Source: Dehalobacter sp. CP
GTDB taxonomy: Bacteria > Bacillota_B > Desulfitobacteriia > Desulfitobacteriales > Syntrophobotulaceae
Length of the DNA: 64,000 bases
Direction of reading: 5' to 3'
Assembly: GCA_009910795.1 (NCBI GenBank)
Contig: VMEE01000039.1
Location: 1-64,000, forward strand
The notes below the pieces were generated by a model. The model worked only from the letters and a program-made list of their open reading frames with translations. It was not told where the DNA came from and searched no databases. Below, piece by piece: positions 1-9,511 of the stretch. The first letter of the stretch is position 1. The number at the start of each line of letters is the position of its first letter. The position numbers and the translations under genes are program-made.

Positions 1-204
1 CCTTTTGGAGTTTTTAAAGTAAACTTGAAAAACTCCAATAACTCTAGTTTAGAGGATATTATCTCACTGCTTTAGTGATGTTTCCATACACCGACTTATT
101 AGACGGTTACGGTTGAGTATCCTCCTGGGCTGAAAATACTGCAAGGGAAGATAAGACGTTGCCAGGTAATTAGAGACTACATCCAGTGATGTAGTCTCTT
201 TACA
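1..204. other. hairpin-rich non-coding region, possible structured RNA end
   Basis: No open frame is convincing here. Several inverted repeats follow each other: GGAGTTTTT at 7-15 pairs with 28-36, TCACT at 64-68 pairs with 74-78, CCTGG near 124 pairs with CCAGG near 161, and a perfect 12-bp stem (172-183 with 188-199, loop CAGT) followed by TTTAC looks like a terminator on the plus strand. This could be the 3' part of a structured RNA or the end of an upstream operon cut by the window edge. I compared it mentally with the c-di-GMP, cobalamin, TPP, SAM and T-box consensus motifs and saw no match. Confidence 0.35.
172..204 (+). terminator. rho-independent terminator-like hairpin
   Basis: A perfect 12-bp stem with a 4-base loop (AGAGACTACATC / GATGTAGTCTCT) is followed by TTTAC. 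It closes whatever transcript enters from the left edge, about 170 bases before the chemoreceptor gene. Confidence 0.6.
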
Positions 205-372
205 TTAATCCAAAATAATACTTCAAAAAAAGTAATATTTACATTATAATGTAAATGATAGAAAAAAGTGAAACTATTGCCTGCTCATTGAGGTTGTTGC
301 GAAATAACAATAAACGCAGCAAGATTTCCTAGTTCTGGTACAAAAGATTTTTGCTTAGAGGAGCGCGGATTA

Positions 373-1662
373 ATGAGAAAATCAGAAAACCATCGATTTA
401 GCATTAGAAAGAAGATTTCCTTATTTGTTATTATTTTGGCAATTGTTACTTATTCCACAAGTGCATTCTTTATCTATTTTGTTCAACCTAATTTTGTTCC
501 GAATATTAATGAGGTTATATTTACGATTGCTACTTTAGTACTAGGGGTTTTCTGGTCGGGTTTACTTTCCTTTTTTATGGCAAGTTTTATCATTAAACCT
601 TTACAGAAGTTAGAAAAGGCTGCAAATCAGGCATCTGAAGGGAATATCGGTTGTGATGTTGAATTATCAAAAACTGATGATGAGATTCGTTCATTAGGAA
701 TAGCTTTTAATAATATGCTTTATAATCTTAGGGAAATTGTTCAGAGTATTGAAACGAATTGTGCGAAGACCAATGAGAATATGTTTGAAATTTCAAAAGT
801 ATCATCGGCTGCTTCTCACCAAGCCGACTCTATTGTACATACCATCACAGAAATATCTGCAGGTGCAGAAACTTCCTCGATTGCGATTCAATCAACAGCA
901 GAATCAGTTGAAAAGGTAGCCCACATTGCCAAAGAAGTACAAAACTATGCCAAGTCTTCTGAAAAAATCTCTGCAGAAATGCTAATGGAACTAACAGAAA
1001 GTAAAGAAGTAATTCATTCTTTAGTTGAGGGAATCAATAATCTAGCAAAAGGGAACCAGCAATCGCTTGAAATTGTTAAGAGTCTCGAAGAGAATGCCAA
1101 GAAAGTTGGTCAGATCATCCAGTTAGTAGGTGATATTGGGGAGCAAACAAACTTACTTGCATTGAATGCTTCCATTGAAGCTGCTCGAGCAGGACAACAT
1201 GGCAGAGGATTTGCGGTCGTTGCCGAAGAGGTACGAAAACTAGCCGATGAAAGCGCTAATGCCGTTCAAGGAATTTCAAGTCTTATTGAGAATATCCAGT
1301 CTGAAGTGATAAATGTTGTGAATCAAATTACGATACAAGTTCAGAATGCAGATATGGAAGCGCATAAAGGATCCAGGACGAATGAAGTAATAGAAAAAAT
1401 GACGAGAACAATTCTAGAAGTAGCACGTAGCGTTGAACAAATATCAAAGCTTGTCGATCATCAAATGGAGGGTATAGACAAAAGTGCTCATCAGTCTCGC
1501 GAAGTAGCCCAGATTGCAGAAAAAACTTCAGAAAGTGCAATGGAACTTGCTATTGCTACAAAGCAACAAGCGGAAATCGTTGATCAGGTTGAAACCCTTG
1601 TAGGTAATTTAAGAATACAGTCAGAAATTCTGACAACTGCAATTACCCGCTTTCGTAAATAA
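373..1662 (+). CDS. methyl-accepting chemotaxis protein
   Basis: Chemoreceptor of 429 residues that would signal to CheW/CheA at the membrane. Two membrane segments (about 16-36 and 47-70) are separated by only about ten residues, so there is no periplasmic ligand domain. A HAMP domain follows (about 70-125), then a long signalling coiled coil. The hairpin tip begins [18 protein letters not shown] near residue 257 and continues [13 protein letters not shown], the most conserved part of the family. The start is set by AGAGGAGCG about 8 bases upstream. With almost no external loop, it probably senses something through the membrane or HAMP region, or through a partner. It is a single-gene unit ending at a strong terminator; no other che genes are in the window. 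Confidence 0.93.
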   Translation: MRKSENHRFSIRKKISLFVIILAIVTYSTSAFFIYFVQPNFVPNINEVIFTIATLVLGVFWSGLLSFFMASFIIKPLQKLEKAANQASEGNIGCDVELSKTDDEIRSLGIAFNNMLYNLREIVQSIETNCAKTNENMFEISKVSSAASHQADSIVHTITEISAGAETSSIAIQSTAESVEKVAHIAKEVQNYAKSSEKISAEMLMELTESKEVIHSLVEGINNLAKGNQQSLEIVKSLEENAKKVGQIIQLVGDIGEQTNLLALNASIEAARAGQHGRGFAVVAEEVRKLADESANAVQGISSLIENIQSEVINVVNQITIQVQNADMEAHKGSRTNEVIEKMTRTILEVARSVEQISKLVDHQMEGIDKSAHQSREVAQIAEKTSESAMELAIATKQQAEIVDQVETLVGNLRIQSEILTTAITRFRK

Positions 1663-1707
1663 TGGGTAGGCTTTACTATATTTATAGAGAAATACTCTGT
1701 TCCAAAT

Positions 1708-1741
1708 AATCATAGGAGGTACATGTACTCCTATGATTTTA
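1708..1741 (+). terminator. terminator after the chemoreceptor gene
   Basis: An 11-bp perfect stem (AATCATAGGAG / CTCCTATGATT) with a 9-base loop is followed by TTTTAT. It lies between convergent genes and may serve both. Confidence 0.75.
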
Positions 1742-1783
1742 TAATGCTATCGTGAGCTTGTTGCTTGAAGAAAATGAGAAGCC

Positions 1784-2548
1784 CTATTGTATAAGTACGA
1801 CTTTACCAGAATCAATAAAGTAAAGTTCGGAAATACCATCGATATAACTGATATCCGCTTTAGCTTTGACACTGTCGGTTTCCGCAGGCTCAGTACCTTG
1901 CTGTCCTTTATACGAAGGATCGTAGAAAAAAATTTTTAACTTGCGAAGATTGCTGTTTGAAAGTTGATCCCGCTGTTCTCTAATAATACCGGTTAGAACA
2001 TTCTCATCAATAGAAGGTGGCTGGATATATAAGACCTGAGATTTCGTTTCAGACTGCGTATACAGGATAGTGTAAGTAAGCTTTGCAGAAGAGTTTCGTG
2101 TAAAGTCCCCGTCAATCGTAAAATCTGCATGATTTGCATTAGCCATGGCCAATGATGTCAAACGGGTACTGGATCTTGGTAATAAGTTTTTTATTAAAAG
2201 GGTATCTGTACCTTGATTTTTGTTGTCGCTGTCCCGGTATGTAACATACACTTTTCCGGAGAATACATACTCTGAAGAGTTGGAAACGGATATGTTCACT
2301 TTTCTTTGATTTTTGGAATTTAAGTACTGGAAGTCTGCAGATGCTGAGATATCTTTGAGATTTGCTGATAATATCAACTGCTGGTTGTTTTGATTATTGA
2401 GCGCTGATGGCTGAGTCTTTGAAGATAAGCTGGAACTGCCGGCCTTTGTTGAAGAATCAGTCTGTTGAGCAGTTGTTGCCGGCGTATTTTTAGAACAACC
2501 AGATAGCAATAGTAGGAAAAGGCAGGTTAAGATTATCGTATTTTTCAT
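1784..2548 (-). CDS. putative lipoprotein of unknown function
   Basis: Secreted, lipid-anchored protein of 254 residues. The N-terminus is a short basic head, a hydrophobic stretch and the lipobox LLSGC, with the lipidated cysteine at residue 18. A Ser/Thr/Gln/Asn-rich linker (about 20-65) leads to a globular part that I cannot assign to a family. I place the start at the ATG preceded by AAAGGAG seven bases upstream; a possible start seven codons earlier would put that site inside the gene. It stands alone, convergent with the chemoreceptor gene. Function unknown. Confidence 0.75.
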   Translation of the reverse strand: MKNTIILTCLFLLLLSGCSKNTPATTAQQTDSSTKAGSSSLSSKTQPSALNNQNNQQLILSANLKDISASADFQYLNSKNQRKVNISVSNSSEYVFSGKVYVTYRDSDNKNQGTDTLLIKNLLPRSSTRLTSLAMANANHADFTIDGDFTRNSSAKLTYTILYTQSETKSQVLYIQPPSIDENVLTGIIREQRDQLSNSNLRKLKIFFYDPSYKGQQGTEPAETDSVKAKADISYIDGISELYFIDSGKVVLIQ

Positions 2549-2716
2549 TGATGGCTCCTTTAGTACCAAGAATTGCTTTTATTAATTTTATTTATTAATT
2601 CTATTATATAATAAAATTCATTTCGGAGCGAAATAACAAGTGAATAAATTGTAATCGCATATAGCTAGGACAGCGCATTACGCTGCTCTGTTCTTTTGCG
2701 GCAAGGCAAGTGAAAC

Positions 2717-2741
2717 TGAAAAAAGCTCTGAAAACAGAGCT
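2717..2741 (-). terminator. terminator of the Tad pilus operon
   Basis: On the minus strand AGCTCTG-TTTT-CAGAGCT is followed by a run of six T. It lies about 90 bases past the DUF192 stop codon, so it probably ends the long minus-strand operon. Confidence 0.8.
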
Positions 2742-2827
2742 AATTAATCACACTTTTGCAGAAACTTATTTCTTTTGATAAAGAGATATTCCTAAAGACA
2801 ATAAGACAAGAGAGAAATATGAAAGAA

Positions 2828-3178
2828 TTAAAACTGTATTTCAAGCTTGTCGCCTTCCATGCTTCCAGTGAAATCGGCCCAGTTACGTGGGAACTCTATC
2901 ACAAAAGCGGCATCCTTGATGCATGGGGAGACCTTTTTCGGAGAGAGATCATCAATGATTTTGACAATTTTCAGATCCTTGCTGACAAACCAGACAGAGA
3001 GGGGATAGCGCATCCCAATCATGTGAACCTGGTTGCAGGGATTAATCAACATACCATGAAAATCATCCAATTGCCTGGTTCCCAGCAGACCTCTCAGTCT
3101 GGTGAAAAAGGTGTCAGCCAGTAGAACCGTCCCAATATTCTTTTGTGTTCTTTGGTTGATAACAGTTAACTCTTTCAT
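2828..3178 (-). CDS. DUF192 family protein
   Basis: Small protein of 116 residues matching the DUF192 family throughout: RLRGLLG near residue 28, GMLINPCNQVHMIGM in the middle, and an IEFP segment near the end. DUF192 proteins are compact beta folds of unknown biochemical role, often found near secretion or pilus genes. It is the last gene of the Tad operon, 73 bases after tadC and before the operon terminator, so it is probably co-transcribed with the pilus genes. The start ATG has GAGGAAAT upstream. No signal peptide is visible, although many family members have one. Confidence 0.82.
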   Translation of the reverse strand: MKELTVINQRTQKNIGTVLLADTFFTRLRGLLGTRQLDDFHGMLINPCNQVHMIGMRYPLSVWFVSKDLKIVKIIDDLSPKKVSPCIKDAAFVIEFPRNWADFTGSMEGDKLEIQF

Positions 3179-3251
3179 GAGCTGATTTCCTCGTTCTTCT
3201 TAGAGAGAATCTCAGATTATTCTTTGAATATTCTTCTTCACAGACAAAAAA

Positions 3252-4193
3252 TTATTTACCTAAAATATCCATGATATTAATGATTGCCGGACCAAGTATC
3301 ACGATGAAAAGGCTTGGAAAAACAAAGAAAACAAGTGGAACCATCATCTTAACGGGGGCTTTTTGCGCAGCTTCTTGTATGCGTTGTTTTCTTCTCAGAC
3401 GGATTTGCGCCGACTGGTTTCTAAGGACATTTCCCATAGAGATACCGAGCTGGTCAGCTTGAACCAATGAGGCAATTACATTGCTTAAATCTTCTACGTC
3501 ATTTTTTTTGGCCATGTCTCTCAAAGCTTCCCGGCGCGGTTTGCCGATTTTGATTTCCTGGAGAACCAGGTTGAACTCTTCAGCAAGGATACCTTTTTGT
3601 TTTTCTACGACTTTCATCATGGCTGCATCAAAGCCAAGTCCGGCTTCAACACTGACCATAACGAGATCGAGGATGTCAGGAAGCGTACGAAGAATCTCAC
3701 CCTTACGTTGTTTAATTTTTGATTTAAGCCAGAAATTGGGAGCGATATTTCCAATAACAAAACAAAATAATGGGAATTCAATTTTTGTTAGGATTGGAAA
3801 GCTTAAAATAAAGCTTAAGGCAGCAGCTGCTATTGCAAAGCATAGGCCAAGGATGAACCTAAGCGCTTTCCATTCAGCGGATGACCAGCCCTTTAATCCG
3901 GCAGCAATTAATTCCGTGTCTTTCGGGTCTGTTTCTTTGCTGTTTTTTGAGAAGGCGATGATCAATCTGCGAAAAAAACTGTTCTCAGATTTTTCTTGCT
4001 TGTTTTTATCTTTCTTGCCTTTGTCTTTTTTGGATTTTTCTTTTTGATTCTCTTCATTTTCTGCCGGCACTGAAGATCTTCCGAGGGAACGCATAATCCT
4101 GCTCTGGGAAAGAGAAGGCTGTTTCCTGGACAGAATCGCCAGAACTAAGAAGAAAATAAGGCAAAAACCGCTGAAAACCAAGATTGGTTCCAT
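3252..4193 (-). CDS. tadC: Tad pilus inner-membrane platform protein TadC
   Basis: Type II secretion F-domain protein of 313 residues. With TadB it forms the inner-membrane platform on which the TadA ATPase acts. Membrane segments lie at about 3-20, 112-132, 136-155 and 283-306. The T2SSF domain (about 165-300) contains the conserved run LPDILDLVMVSVEAGLGFDAA. A very basic, lysine-rich segment (about 48-70) sits in the cytoplasmic loop. GGGGAG stands six bases before the ATG. It follows tadB with an 11-base gap, as expected for paired platform subunits. Its length is normal for the family. Confidence 0.92.
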   Translation of the reverse strand: MEPILVFSGFCLIFFLVLAILSRKQPSLSQSRIMRSLGRSSVPAENEENQKEKSKKDKGKKDKNKQEKSENSFFRRLIIAFSKNSKETDPKDTELIAAGLKGWSSAEWKALRFILGLCFAIAAAALSFILSFPILTKIEFPLFCFVIGNIAPNFWLKSKIKQRKGEILRTLPDILDLVMVSVEAGLGFDAAMMKVVEKQKGILAEEFNLVLQEIKIGKPRREALRDMAKKNDVEDLSNVIASLVQADQLGISMGNVLRNQSAQIRLRRKQRIQEAAQKAPVKMMVPLVFFVFPSLFIVILGPAIINIMDILGK

Positions 4194-4204
4194 GACAATC
4201 TCCC

Positions 4205-5152
4205 CTAGAATTTAATATTAACAATCTTTCTGATGGCAATAAAACCGATGATTTCCAGAACAGCTCCACAGCATAATAACATAATTCCGAGTGGATCCTG
4301 GAACAGCGGCATCATAAACGAAGGCTGCATCATCGTGATAACCAGGCCAATTAAGATAGGCAAAGCACCAATAATATATCCGGATAATCTACCTTGAGCA
4401 GTAAGTGTTTTGATCTCGCCTTGAATCTGTAAACGTTCCTGAATGGTATCGTGAATATTAATTAAAATTTCGGCTAGATTGCCACCAATTTGCCGTTGAA
4501 TCAGGATGGCAGTTACCATTAATTCCAGGTCTTTGCTTTCAACCCGCTGTGAAAAATTTAACAAAGCATTTTCTGTAGACTCCCCATAGGCCATTTCTTT
4601 CAGGGTAATTTTGATTTCGGAGGAGAGCGGATCTGGCATTTCCTGGGCTGCCATTTCCATGGCCTGAAATAAACTAAAACCGGCTTTTAAGGAATTGGCA
4701 AGGGTCAGAAGTATATCCGGCAGCTGGTTATTGAATTTTTTTATTTTTTTATTTTTAGCACTGCTGATATACAGCCTGGGAAAGATCAAGCTTAACAGTG
4801 GCAGAATAATAAAAACACCACTCAAAGGCAGAAGAATTAAGGCGATAAGAAAAGTAAGAATGAACAAGAAGATTTGCATCACGATGAATTCCCTGCCAGT
4901 TAACCCAATGTCACCGCTGTAAAGATCTTTATCAAGTTGTTCGCCCCATTTCCGAGGTGTATATTTGGACAGGGAAGTCAGATACTCTTTCCAGGAAGCA
5001 GCCTTTTTGGCTTTAACCGGGGTATCTTCTTTTTCTGCAACTAGTCGCTTAACTTTATCTTCGACGCTTTCATTTTTTGGTTTCAGGGCCATGATCAGCG
5101 AGTATATCAGGATAAATCCCATAATTGAGGCCACAATGATGACCTTTGTCAT
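4205..5152 (-). CDS. tadB: Tad pilus inner-membrane platform protein TadB
   Basis: Second T2SSF-domain platform protein, 315 residues. It has membrane segments near the N-terminus (4-22), around 95-130 and at the C-terminus (about 262-312). The F domain carries LPDILLTLANSLKAGFSLFQAME, followed by the conserved GGNLAEIL segment. I set the start at the ATG preceded by GGAGGT and six bases; an in-frame start seven codons upstream lacks a better site. It lies between tadA and tadC in the standard Tad order and should recruit the motor to the membrane during Flp pilus assembly. Confidence 0.92.
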   Translation of the reverse strand: MTKVIIVASIMGFILIYSLIMALKPKNESVEDKVKRLVAEKEDTPVKAKKAASWKEYLTSLSKYTPRKWGEQLDKDLYSGDIGLTGREFIVMQIFLFILTFLIALILLPLSGVFIILPLLSLIFPRLYISSAKNKKIKKFNNQLPDILLTLANSLKAGFSLFQAMEMAAQEMPDPLSSEIKITLKEMAYGESTENALLNFSQRVESKDLELMVTAILIQRQIGGNLAEILINIHDTIQERLQIQGEIKTLTAQGRLSGYIIGALPILIGLVITMMQPSFMMPLFQDPLGIMLLCCGAVLEIIGFIAIRKIVNIKF

Positions 5153-5183
5153 AAAAATACCTCCAACGGCCACGAATGACTAA

Positions 5184-6554
5184 TCAACTAACAAAAATAT
5201 TGTCCGGCAGGATTTGGCCTGTGGCAGCCAGCGTATCCATAAAGCGGGGGCGTACACCGGTAGCCTTAAAGCCACCGAGGACATGGACATTGGAATCAAC
5301 ACCCTTTTGTTCAAATTTATAGATATCCTGGGTGACGATGGTGTCTCCTTCCATACCAAGAACCTCCGTGATATGGGTAATCTTTCGGGTGCCGTCCCTG
5401 AGACGGCTTTGCTGAACAATTAAATTGATTGCACTCGAGATCTGCTCACGAATAGCCCGGATTGGAAGATCCATGCCGGCCATCAGGACCATGGTTTCAA
5501 GACGGGAGAGCATATCTCGCGGCGTGTTGGCATGACCTGTGGTCAGGGAACCATCGTGTCCGGTATTCATGGCCTGCAGCATATCTAAGGCTTCTCCGCC
5601 TCGGACTTCACCGACGATAATCCGGTCAGGCCTCATACGCAGCGTGTTTCTGACCAGGTCACGAATGGTAATGGCACCTTTTCCTTCTATATTTGGCGGT
5701 CGGGTTTCAAGCGTTACCAAATGGCTTTGATCAAGCTGTAGTTCAGCGGCATCTTCAATAGTAATGATCCTCTCATGGTCCGGAATAAAGGAGGATAGGA
5801 CGTTTAAGGTTGTGGTCTTACCTGACCCGGTACCGCCGGAAACGACAATATTCAGTCTGGCCTTGACGCAGGCTTCCAAGACAAGTGCCATATCCCTGGT
5901 CATTGTGCCGAAATTAATCAGATCTTCGACACGATAGGGGTCACGCGAAAATTTCCGGATCGTGATGGTGGGCCCTTTAAGCGCCAAAGGCGGGATAATT
6001 GCATTTACCCTGGAACCATCCGGCAGACGGGCATCTACCATTGGCTGACTTTCATCAATTCTTCGGCCAATCGGCGCGACAATTTTTTCAATAATATGCT
6101 GAACATGCTGGTCATCATTAAAAGTTACATTGGATAGTTCGACAATCCCATGACGCTCTACGTAGACCTGACTTGGCCCGTTGACCATAATCTCTGAAAT
6201 GCTGTCGTCATTTAATAGCGGGGAAATGGGGCCAAAACCGAGGATTTCATCAACCACTTCCTGAACGATTCTTTGTCTTTCATTACGGGGTAGAAGGGCA
6301 CCATTGGTTTCAACATACTGGTCTATGACTTTTTGAACGATCGGCTCGACTTCTTGAGGATCAACATCATTGAGTTGAATATTTTTGATGGTTTCCTTAT
6401 GAATAATACTTTTTAGTTCCCTCCAGGGATCAACGGGCTGAGAGGAAGGAGAAGAGGTAAAGGCTTGTCTGATTTCAATCAGGCTTTGTTTCTCTGATCC
6501 GGTTCTTTCACGTTCTTTTCCTCTTTCTTGTTCTAAACGGCTAAGCAGTGACAT
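5184..6554 (-). CDS. tadA: Tad pilus assembly ATPase TadA/CpaF
   Basis: Secretion-type hexameric ATPase (456 residues) that powers Flp pilus extension and retraction. An N-terminal helical region (1-90) precedes the ATPase core. The Walker A motif GGTGSGKTT is near residue 240, with an Asp box/Walker B region at [14 protein letters not shown] and a His box at [13 protein letters not shown]. The start ATG has GGAGG eight bases upstream, lying inside the end of cpaE. A TTG start five codons upstream would include that site and is less likely. The next gene is tadB, 31 bases further. All catalytic motifs look intact. Confidence 0.95.
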   Translation of the reverse strand: MSLLSRLEQERGKERERTGSEKQSLIEIRQAFTSSPSSQPVDPWRELKSIIHKETIKNIQLNDVDPQEVEPIVQKVIDQYVETNGALLPRNERQRIVQEVVDEILGFGPISPLLNDDSISEIMVNGPSQVYVERHGIVELSNVTFNDDQHVQHIIEKIVAPIGRRIDESQPMVDARLPDGSRVNAIIPPLALKGPTITIRKFSRDPYRVEDLINFGTMTRDMALVLEACVKARLNIVVSGGTGSGKTTTLNVLSSFIPDHERIITIEDAAELQLDQSHLVTLETRPPNIEGKGAITIRDLVRNTLRMRPDRIIVGEVRGGEALDMLQAMNTGHDGSLTTGHANTPRDMLSRLETMVLMAGMDLPIRAIREQISSAINLIVQQSRLRDGTRKITHITEVLGMEGDTIVTQDIYKFEQKGVDSNVHVLGGFKATGVRPRFMDTLAATGQILPDNIFVS

Positions 6555-6558
6555 GTGA

Positions 6559-7779
6559 TCAACCTCCAAATCTTAAAAAGGAAAGACGGCCGGTTTCTTT
6601 GCTGTCCTGACCTTTTTTAGTAATTTCTGAATTAACACCTAGCGTACTCACCATTTTTTTAATTTCCAGAGCGGGAGCCGAACGGGCTAAAGCATCAACA
6701 AACGGTACACCTTTATTAAGCACGGATGTAAGCTGTTCTTCATAAGGAATTAAGTAGGTTACATTGAGGCCGAGGCTGCTTTCAATATCCTTCATGCTGA
6801 TACCGATTTTCTTTTCAAATTTATTTAGAATCAACTTGATTTTTGGGGAATAATCAAGCGTGTGCATGATTTCCAGCGCGAGCTTGGTATTTTTGATTGA
6901 CGGAATATCCATGCCGGCCACAACCCAGATCTCGTCTGCGGCCTCTAAGCCGGCAAGGCTGATATCATCAAAACGGCTGGTATTGTCAAGAATAATAAAA
7001 TCATAATGGATTTTAACCTCTTCCAGGATTTGCTCAATATGTTCGATGGTTACTTTTTCGGCATATTCGGGGCGATTCGTAGCCGCCAGGATCTCCAGTC
7101 CGGAAGAATGGCTAAGGGTATGAAGCCGGATATCTTCTTCTTTAATCGAACCGACCTGAACCAGATCGGTAATTGTCCTTTTCGGAACAAGATTTAAGAA
7201 GGAGGCAATGTCTCCAAATTGCAGGCTCAAGTCCAATAAAAGGACTTTGGATGACTTCGCCAATTCAACACCGAGGTTCACAGCGGTCGTCGTTTTGCCT
7301 ACCCCTCCCTTGGCGCTGAAAATACTGATTACTTTTGCTGCAGTGCCGGATGTTTCCACAGCAGAATTGGGGGACAGAGGGGAATTGATCATTTCTCTTT
7401 TGCGGCTTTCTTTGTGATACACATTCAGGATTGTACTGGTAAGTTCTTTGCCGGTAAACGGTTTGACGATATAGGCTTTGGCTCCGGCCATCATGGCTTT
7501 GGTCATATGGTCGGGGTCGTTTTCAACGGACATCATAATAATGGAGGTATTTGGAACGCGGAAAGAAAGCAGTTCTGTTGTTTTTATCCCGTCAATGTCG
7601 GGCATGCTGATATCCATTAAAATAATTTCCGGTTTCAATAATTCTGCCAGACGGATTGCTTCTGAACCGCAGCCTGCTTCGCCGATGACTTCAAAGCCGG
7701 AATCAAGAGCAAGGATTCGGCGAATGTTTTCGCGGGTATTCCTGATATCATCAACGATGAGAATCCGTATACCTTGCAT
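6559..7779 (-). CDS. cpaE: CpaE-like pilus localisation ATPase with receiver domain
   Basis: 406 residues combining an N-terminal response-regulator receiver domain (5-120; DD at 10-11, phosphoacceptor Asp at residue 56 in MDISMP, switch Lys in VKPF) with a MinD/ParA-type ATPase (about 145-390; deviant Walker motif FSAKGGVGKTTT). CpaE/TadZ proteins place the pilus machinery in the cell. In many species the receiver half is degenerate, but here all phosphorylation residues are present, so true phospho-control is possible. No partner kinase is encoded nearby. The start has GGAGG eight bases upstream. Its stop lies five bases from the tadA start, which suggests translational coupling. Confidence 0.9.
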   Translation of the reverse strand: MQGIRILIVDDIRNTRENIRRILALDSGFEVIGEAGCGSEAIRLAELLKPEIILMDISMPDIDGIKTTELLSFRVPNTSIIMMSVENDPDHMTKAMMAGAKAYIVKPFTGKELTSTILNVYHKESRKREMINSPLSPNSAVETSGTAAKVISIFSAKGGVGKTTTAVNLGVELAKSSKVLLLDLSLQFGDIASFLNLVPKRTITDLVQVGSIKEEDIRLHTLSHSSGLEILAATNRPEYAEKVTIEHIEQILEEVKIHYDFIILDNTSRFDDISLAGLEAADEIWVVAGMDIPSIKNTKLALEIMHTLDYSPKIKLILNKFEKKIGISMKDIESSLGLNVTYLIPYEEQLTSVLNKGVPFVDALARSAPALEIKKMVSTLGVNSEITKKGQDSKETGRLSFLRFGG

Positions 7780-7796
7780 GCGCTATACCTCCTTTT

Positions 7797-8543
7797 CTAT
7801 TTATAATGACCGAAGTAATCGGCGTTTGTATAGACATTGGGATCGATGGGTGCTTCGGTGTAAGTTTCTTTATTGGCGGGGTTTCTCAGCAGTAAGCGGA
7901 TGGAACCTTTTTCACTGCCCAGTGTTACGGCCATAGACTGGGAAACACTCATAGCAAGGACATAAGAGCCGGGATTTTCGGCAGTTTCTCCTTCTTTGAG
8001 AATGGTGTCACCCGTGTTTAAGACCAAAACATCCTGGGCAGCTAAAGAAGTAATTGTTCTTTGATTTCCTTGGCTGTCCTTAATATCCATGGTAATCAGG
8101 ATATCCACATGGTCACCGGGCTTTACCTTATAGCTGACACTGCCCACCAGATCGACAGGGATAGCAACGGCTCTTTTGCCCGAAGGAACAGTCAGTGAAA
8201 AGCTGTCGGCTGAGGCACCTGAGCTGTTGCCGGTTTGGTACGGATCTCCAAGCATCGGACTCAGCAGTACATCACCCTGACTGACGTCAACTAGGAGCAC
8301 CCGGCCAGTTAGTTCTTTCACGGTAGAGGCGCCTCCCTGAGGATAGGCTGAAAGCGGAACTTGTTTGATCTGAAGCTGATCAGCCTTTAGGATACTTCGG
8401 GAGGAAATATCCGCTGCTGCAACAACCAGCGGTTTCAATTCCTGACTTGATGCTCCCGAACCATAGTTCAGGTAGAAAAAGACAGCCAAGCTAAAAATCA
8501 GTCCCGAGATAATCGCCATAAAAACATAGAATTTTCTTTTCAC
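7797..8543 (-). CDS. cpaB: Flp pilus assembly protein CpaB/RcpC
   Basis: 248-residue SAF-domain protein with one N-terminal membrane segment (about 5-27). The SAF domain (about 38-105) contains AADISSRSILKADQL and LTGRVLLVDVSQGDVLL. It is followed by the RcpC/CpaB region with IPVDLVGSVSYKVKPGDHVDILI. CpaB is thought to work at the wall or membrane side of the pilus machine. The start codon is GTG with GAGGG eight bases upstream. It lies between tadG and cpaE, and length and order are typical. Confidence 0.9.
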   Translation of the reverse strand: MKRKFYVFMAIISGLIFSLAVFFYLNYGSGASSQELKPLVVAAADISSRSILKADQLQIKQVPLSAYPQGGASTVKELTGRVLLVDVSQGDVLLSPMLGDPYQTGNSSGASADSFSLTVPSGKRAVAIPVDLVGSVSYKVKPGDHVDILITMDIKDSQGNQRTITSLAAQDVLVLNTGDTILKEGETAENPGSYVLAMSVSQSMAVTLGSEKGSIRLLLRNPANKETYTEAPIDPNVYTNADYFGHYK

Positions 8544-8553
8544 CAGTCATCCC

Positions 8554-9498
8554 TCAATTCATCAGCAATTTTATAGAATATAAACCGTAATCCTGTACGG
8601 GGTTATTTCCGTCATCAATAATTGAACTTGTTTCTTTGCCGAGCGTGGAACAGGTCTTTAAAAAACGCCCGGTGATAAAACAGTCATTGCCGTTGTGAGT
8701 TACATTTTCAATGAAAAAAGCCGCAAATCCCAAAATTTTAACTTCCTGGATGGATTCACCTGATCGAGTGAGGACTTGTACGATTGGAATAAAGACAATC
8801 TCGGGAGCATTACTGTCATGATCAGTAAAAGTATTCCCAGGGACACGAGTATCAGAAGCAAGCCGGGTATCAAGACCTTTTCGCGTCGGCCCACTCATAT
8901 TACCGGTTTCTATCTGCAGGGTCTGGCCGACGGCTAGCGGGGTGTTATTCCCATAGGCGAGCGCATTTTCGTAGGTGCTAGCACCTGATCCATCCAGTCT
9001 TACAGGCCCGTACCAGCCGGTTTGACCTTCCGGCGGCGCATTCTTCAACGTATATTCCTGGCCATAGACAAAGTTCTGTATTGTAACACTTAAAGGAGCG
9101 GCTCCGGCGATACTGCGGACAGGATAAACACCTGCCTTGGAACGTGCGCTGACTTTTCCTTTGGTAATGCCAAGTGCTTTGGCCAAAAACATGGAATGTT
9201 CTTCAGAAGCAGATACCTCAATTTCCCGGTTATGATTGGATATCGAAATTGAGGGGAGGGAGATATGATTATTGGCCGCATATTCTGCAGCAGTTAGATA
9301 AGCGTCCTGCGGACTGTCCGGTAATTCTTGAGCGCCTGCTAACGCTGCTGCATCTACCGCATTCTGTAACTTTGCTTTTCCCACGTAGAGAACTGCCATA
9401 TCTGTACATAGGGCGCCAAAGCCCAGAAGAACGACTAAAAGTACTGCCGTAAGAACGGCAATACTGCCTTTTTCATTTTTGAGTGGATGATTCTTCAT
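8554..9498 (-). CDS. tadG: TadG-like pseudopilin-family protein
   Basis: 314 residues. A short basic head ending in KNEKG is followed by a hydrophobic helix (about 12-35) and the CTDMAVLYVGKAKLQNAVDAAALAGAQ segment typical of TadG/Flp assembly proteins (DUF2134-like). The rest (50-314) is predicted to face outside. I start at the ATG 10 bases after AGGAG; the frame is open upstream into tadE, but those codons lack a site. It overlaps nothing and sits directly after tadE. Its likely job is minor pilin or pilus-to-wall anchor. Confidence 0.85.
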   Translation of the reverse strand: MKNHPLKNEKGSIAVLTAVLLVVLLGFGALCTDMAVLYVGKAKLQNAVDAAALAGAQELPDSPQDAYLTAAEYAANNHISLPSISISNHNREIEVSASEEHSMFLAKALGITKGKVSARSKAGVYPVRSIAGAAPLSVTIQNFVYGQEYTLKNAPPEGQTGWYGPVRLDGSGASTYENALAYGNNTPLAVGQTLQIETGNMSGPTRKGLDTRLASDTRVPGNTFTDHDSNAPEIVFIPIVQVLTRSGESIQEVKILGFAAFFIENVTHNGNDCFITGRFLKTCSTLGKETSSIIDDGNNPVQDYGLYSIKLLMN

Positions 9499-9511
9499 AG
9501 TAAATGCACTC

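Noticed and set aside
1..372. Known riboswitch or tRNA at the left edge
   Set aside because: No c-di-GMP, cobalamin, SAM, TPP or T-box core and no tRNA cloverleaf with TTCGA-type arm could be recognised.
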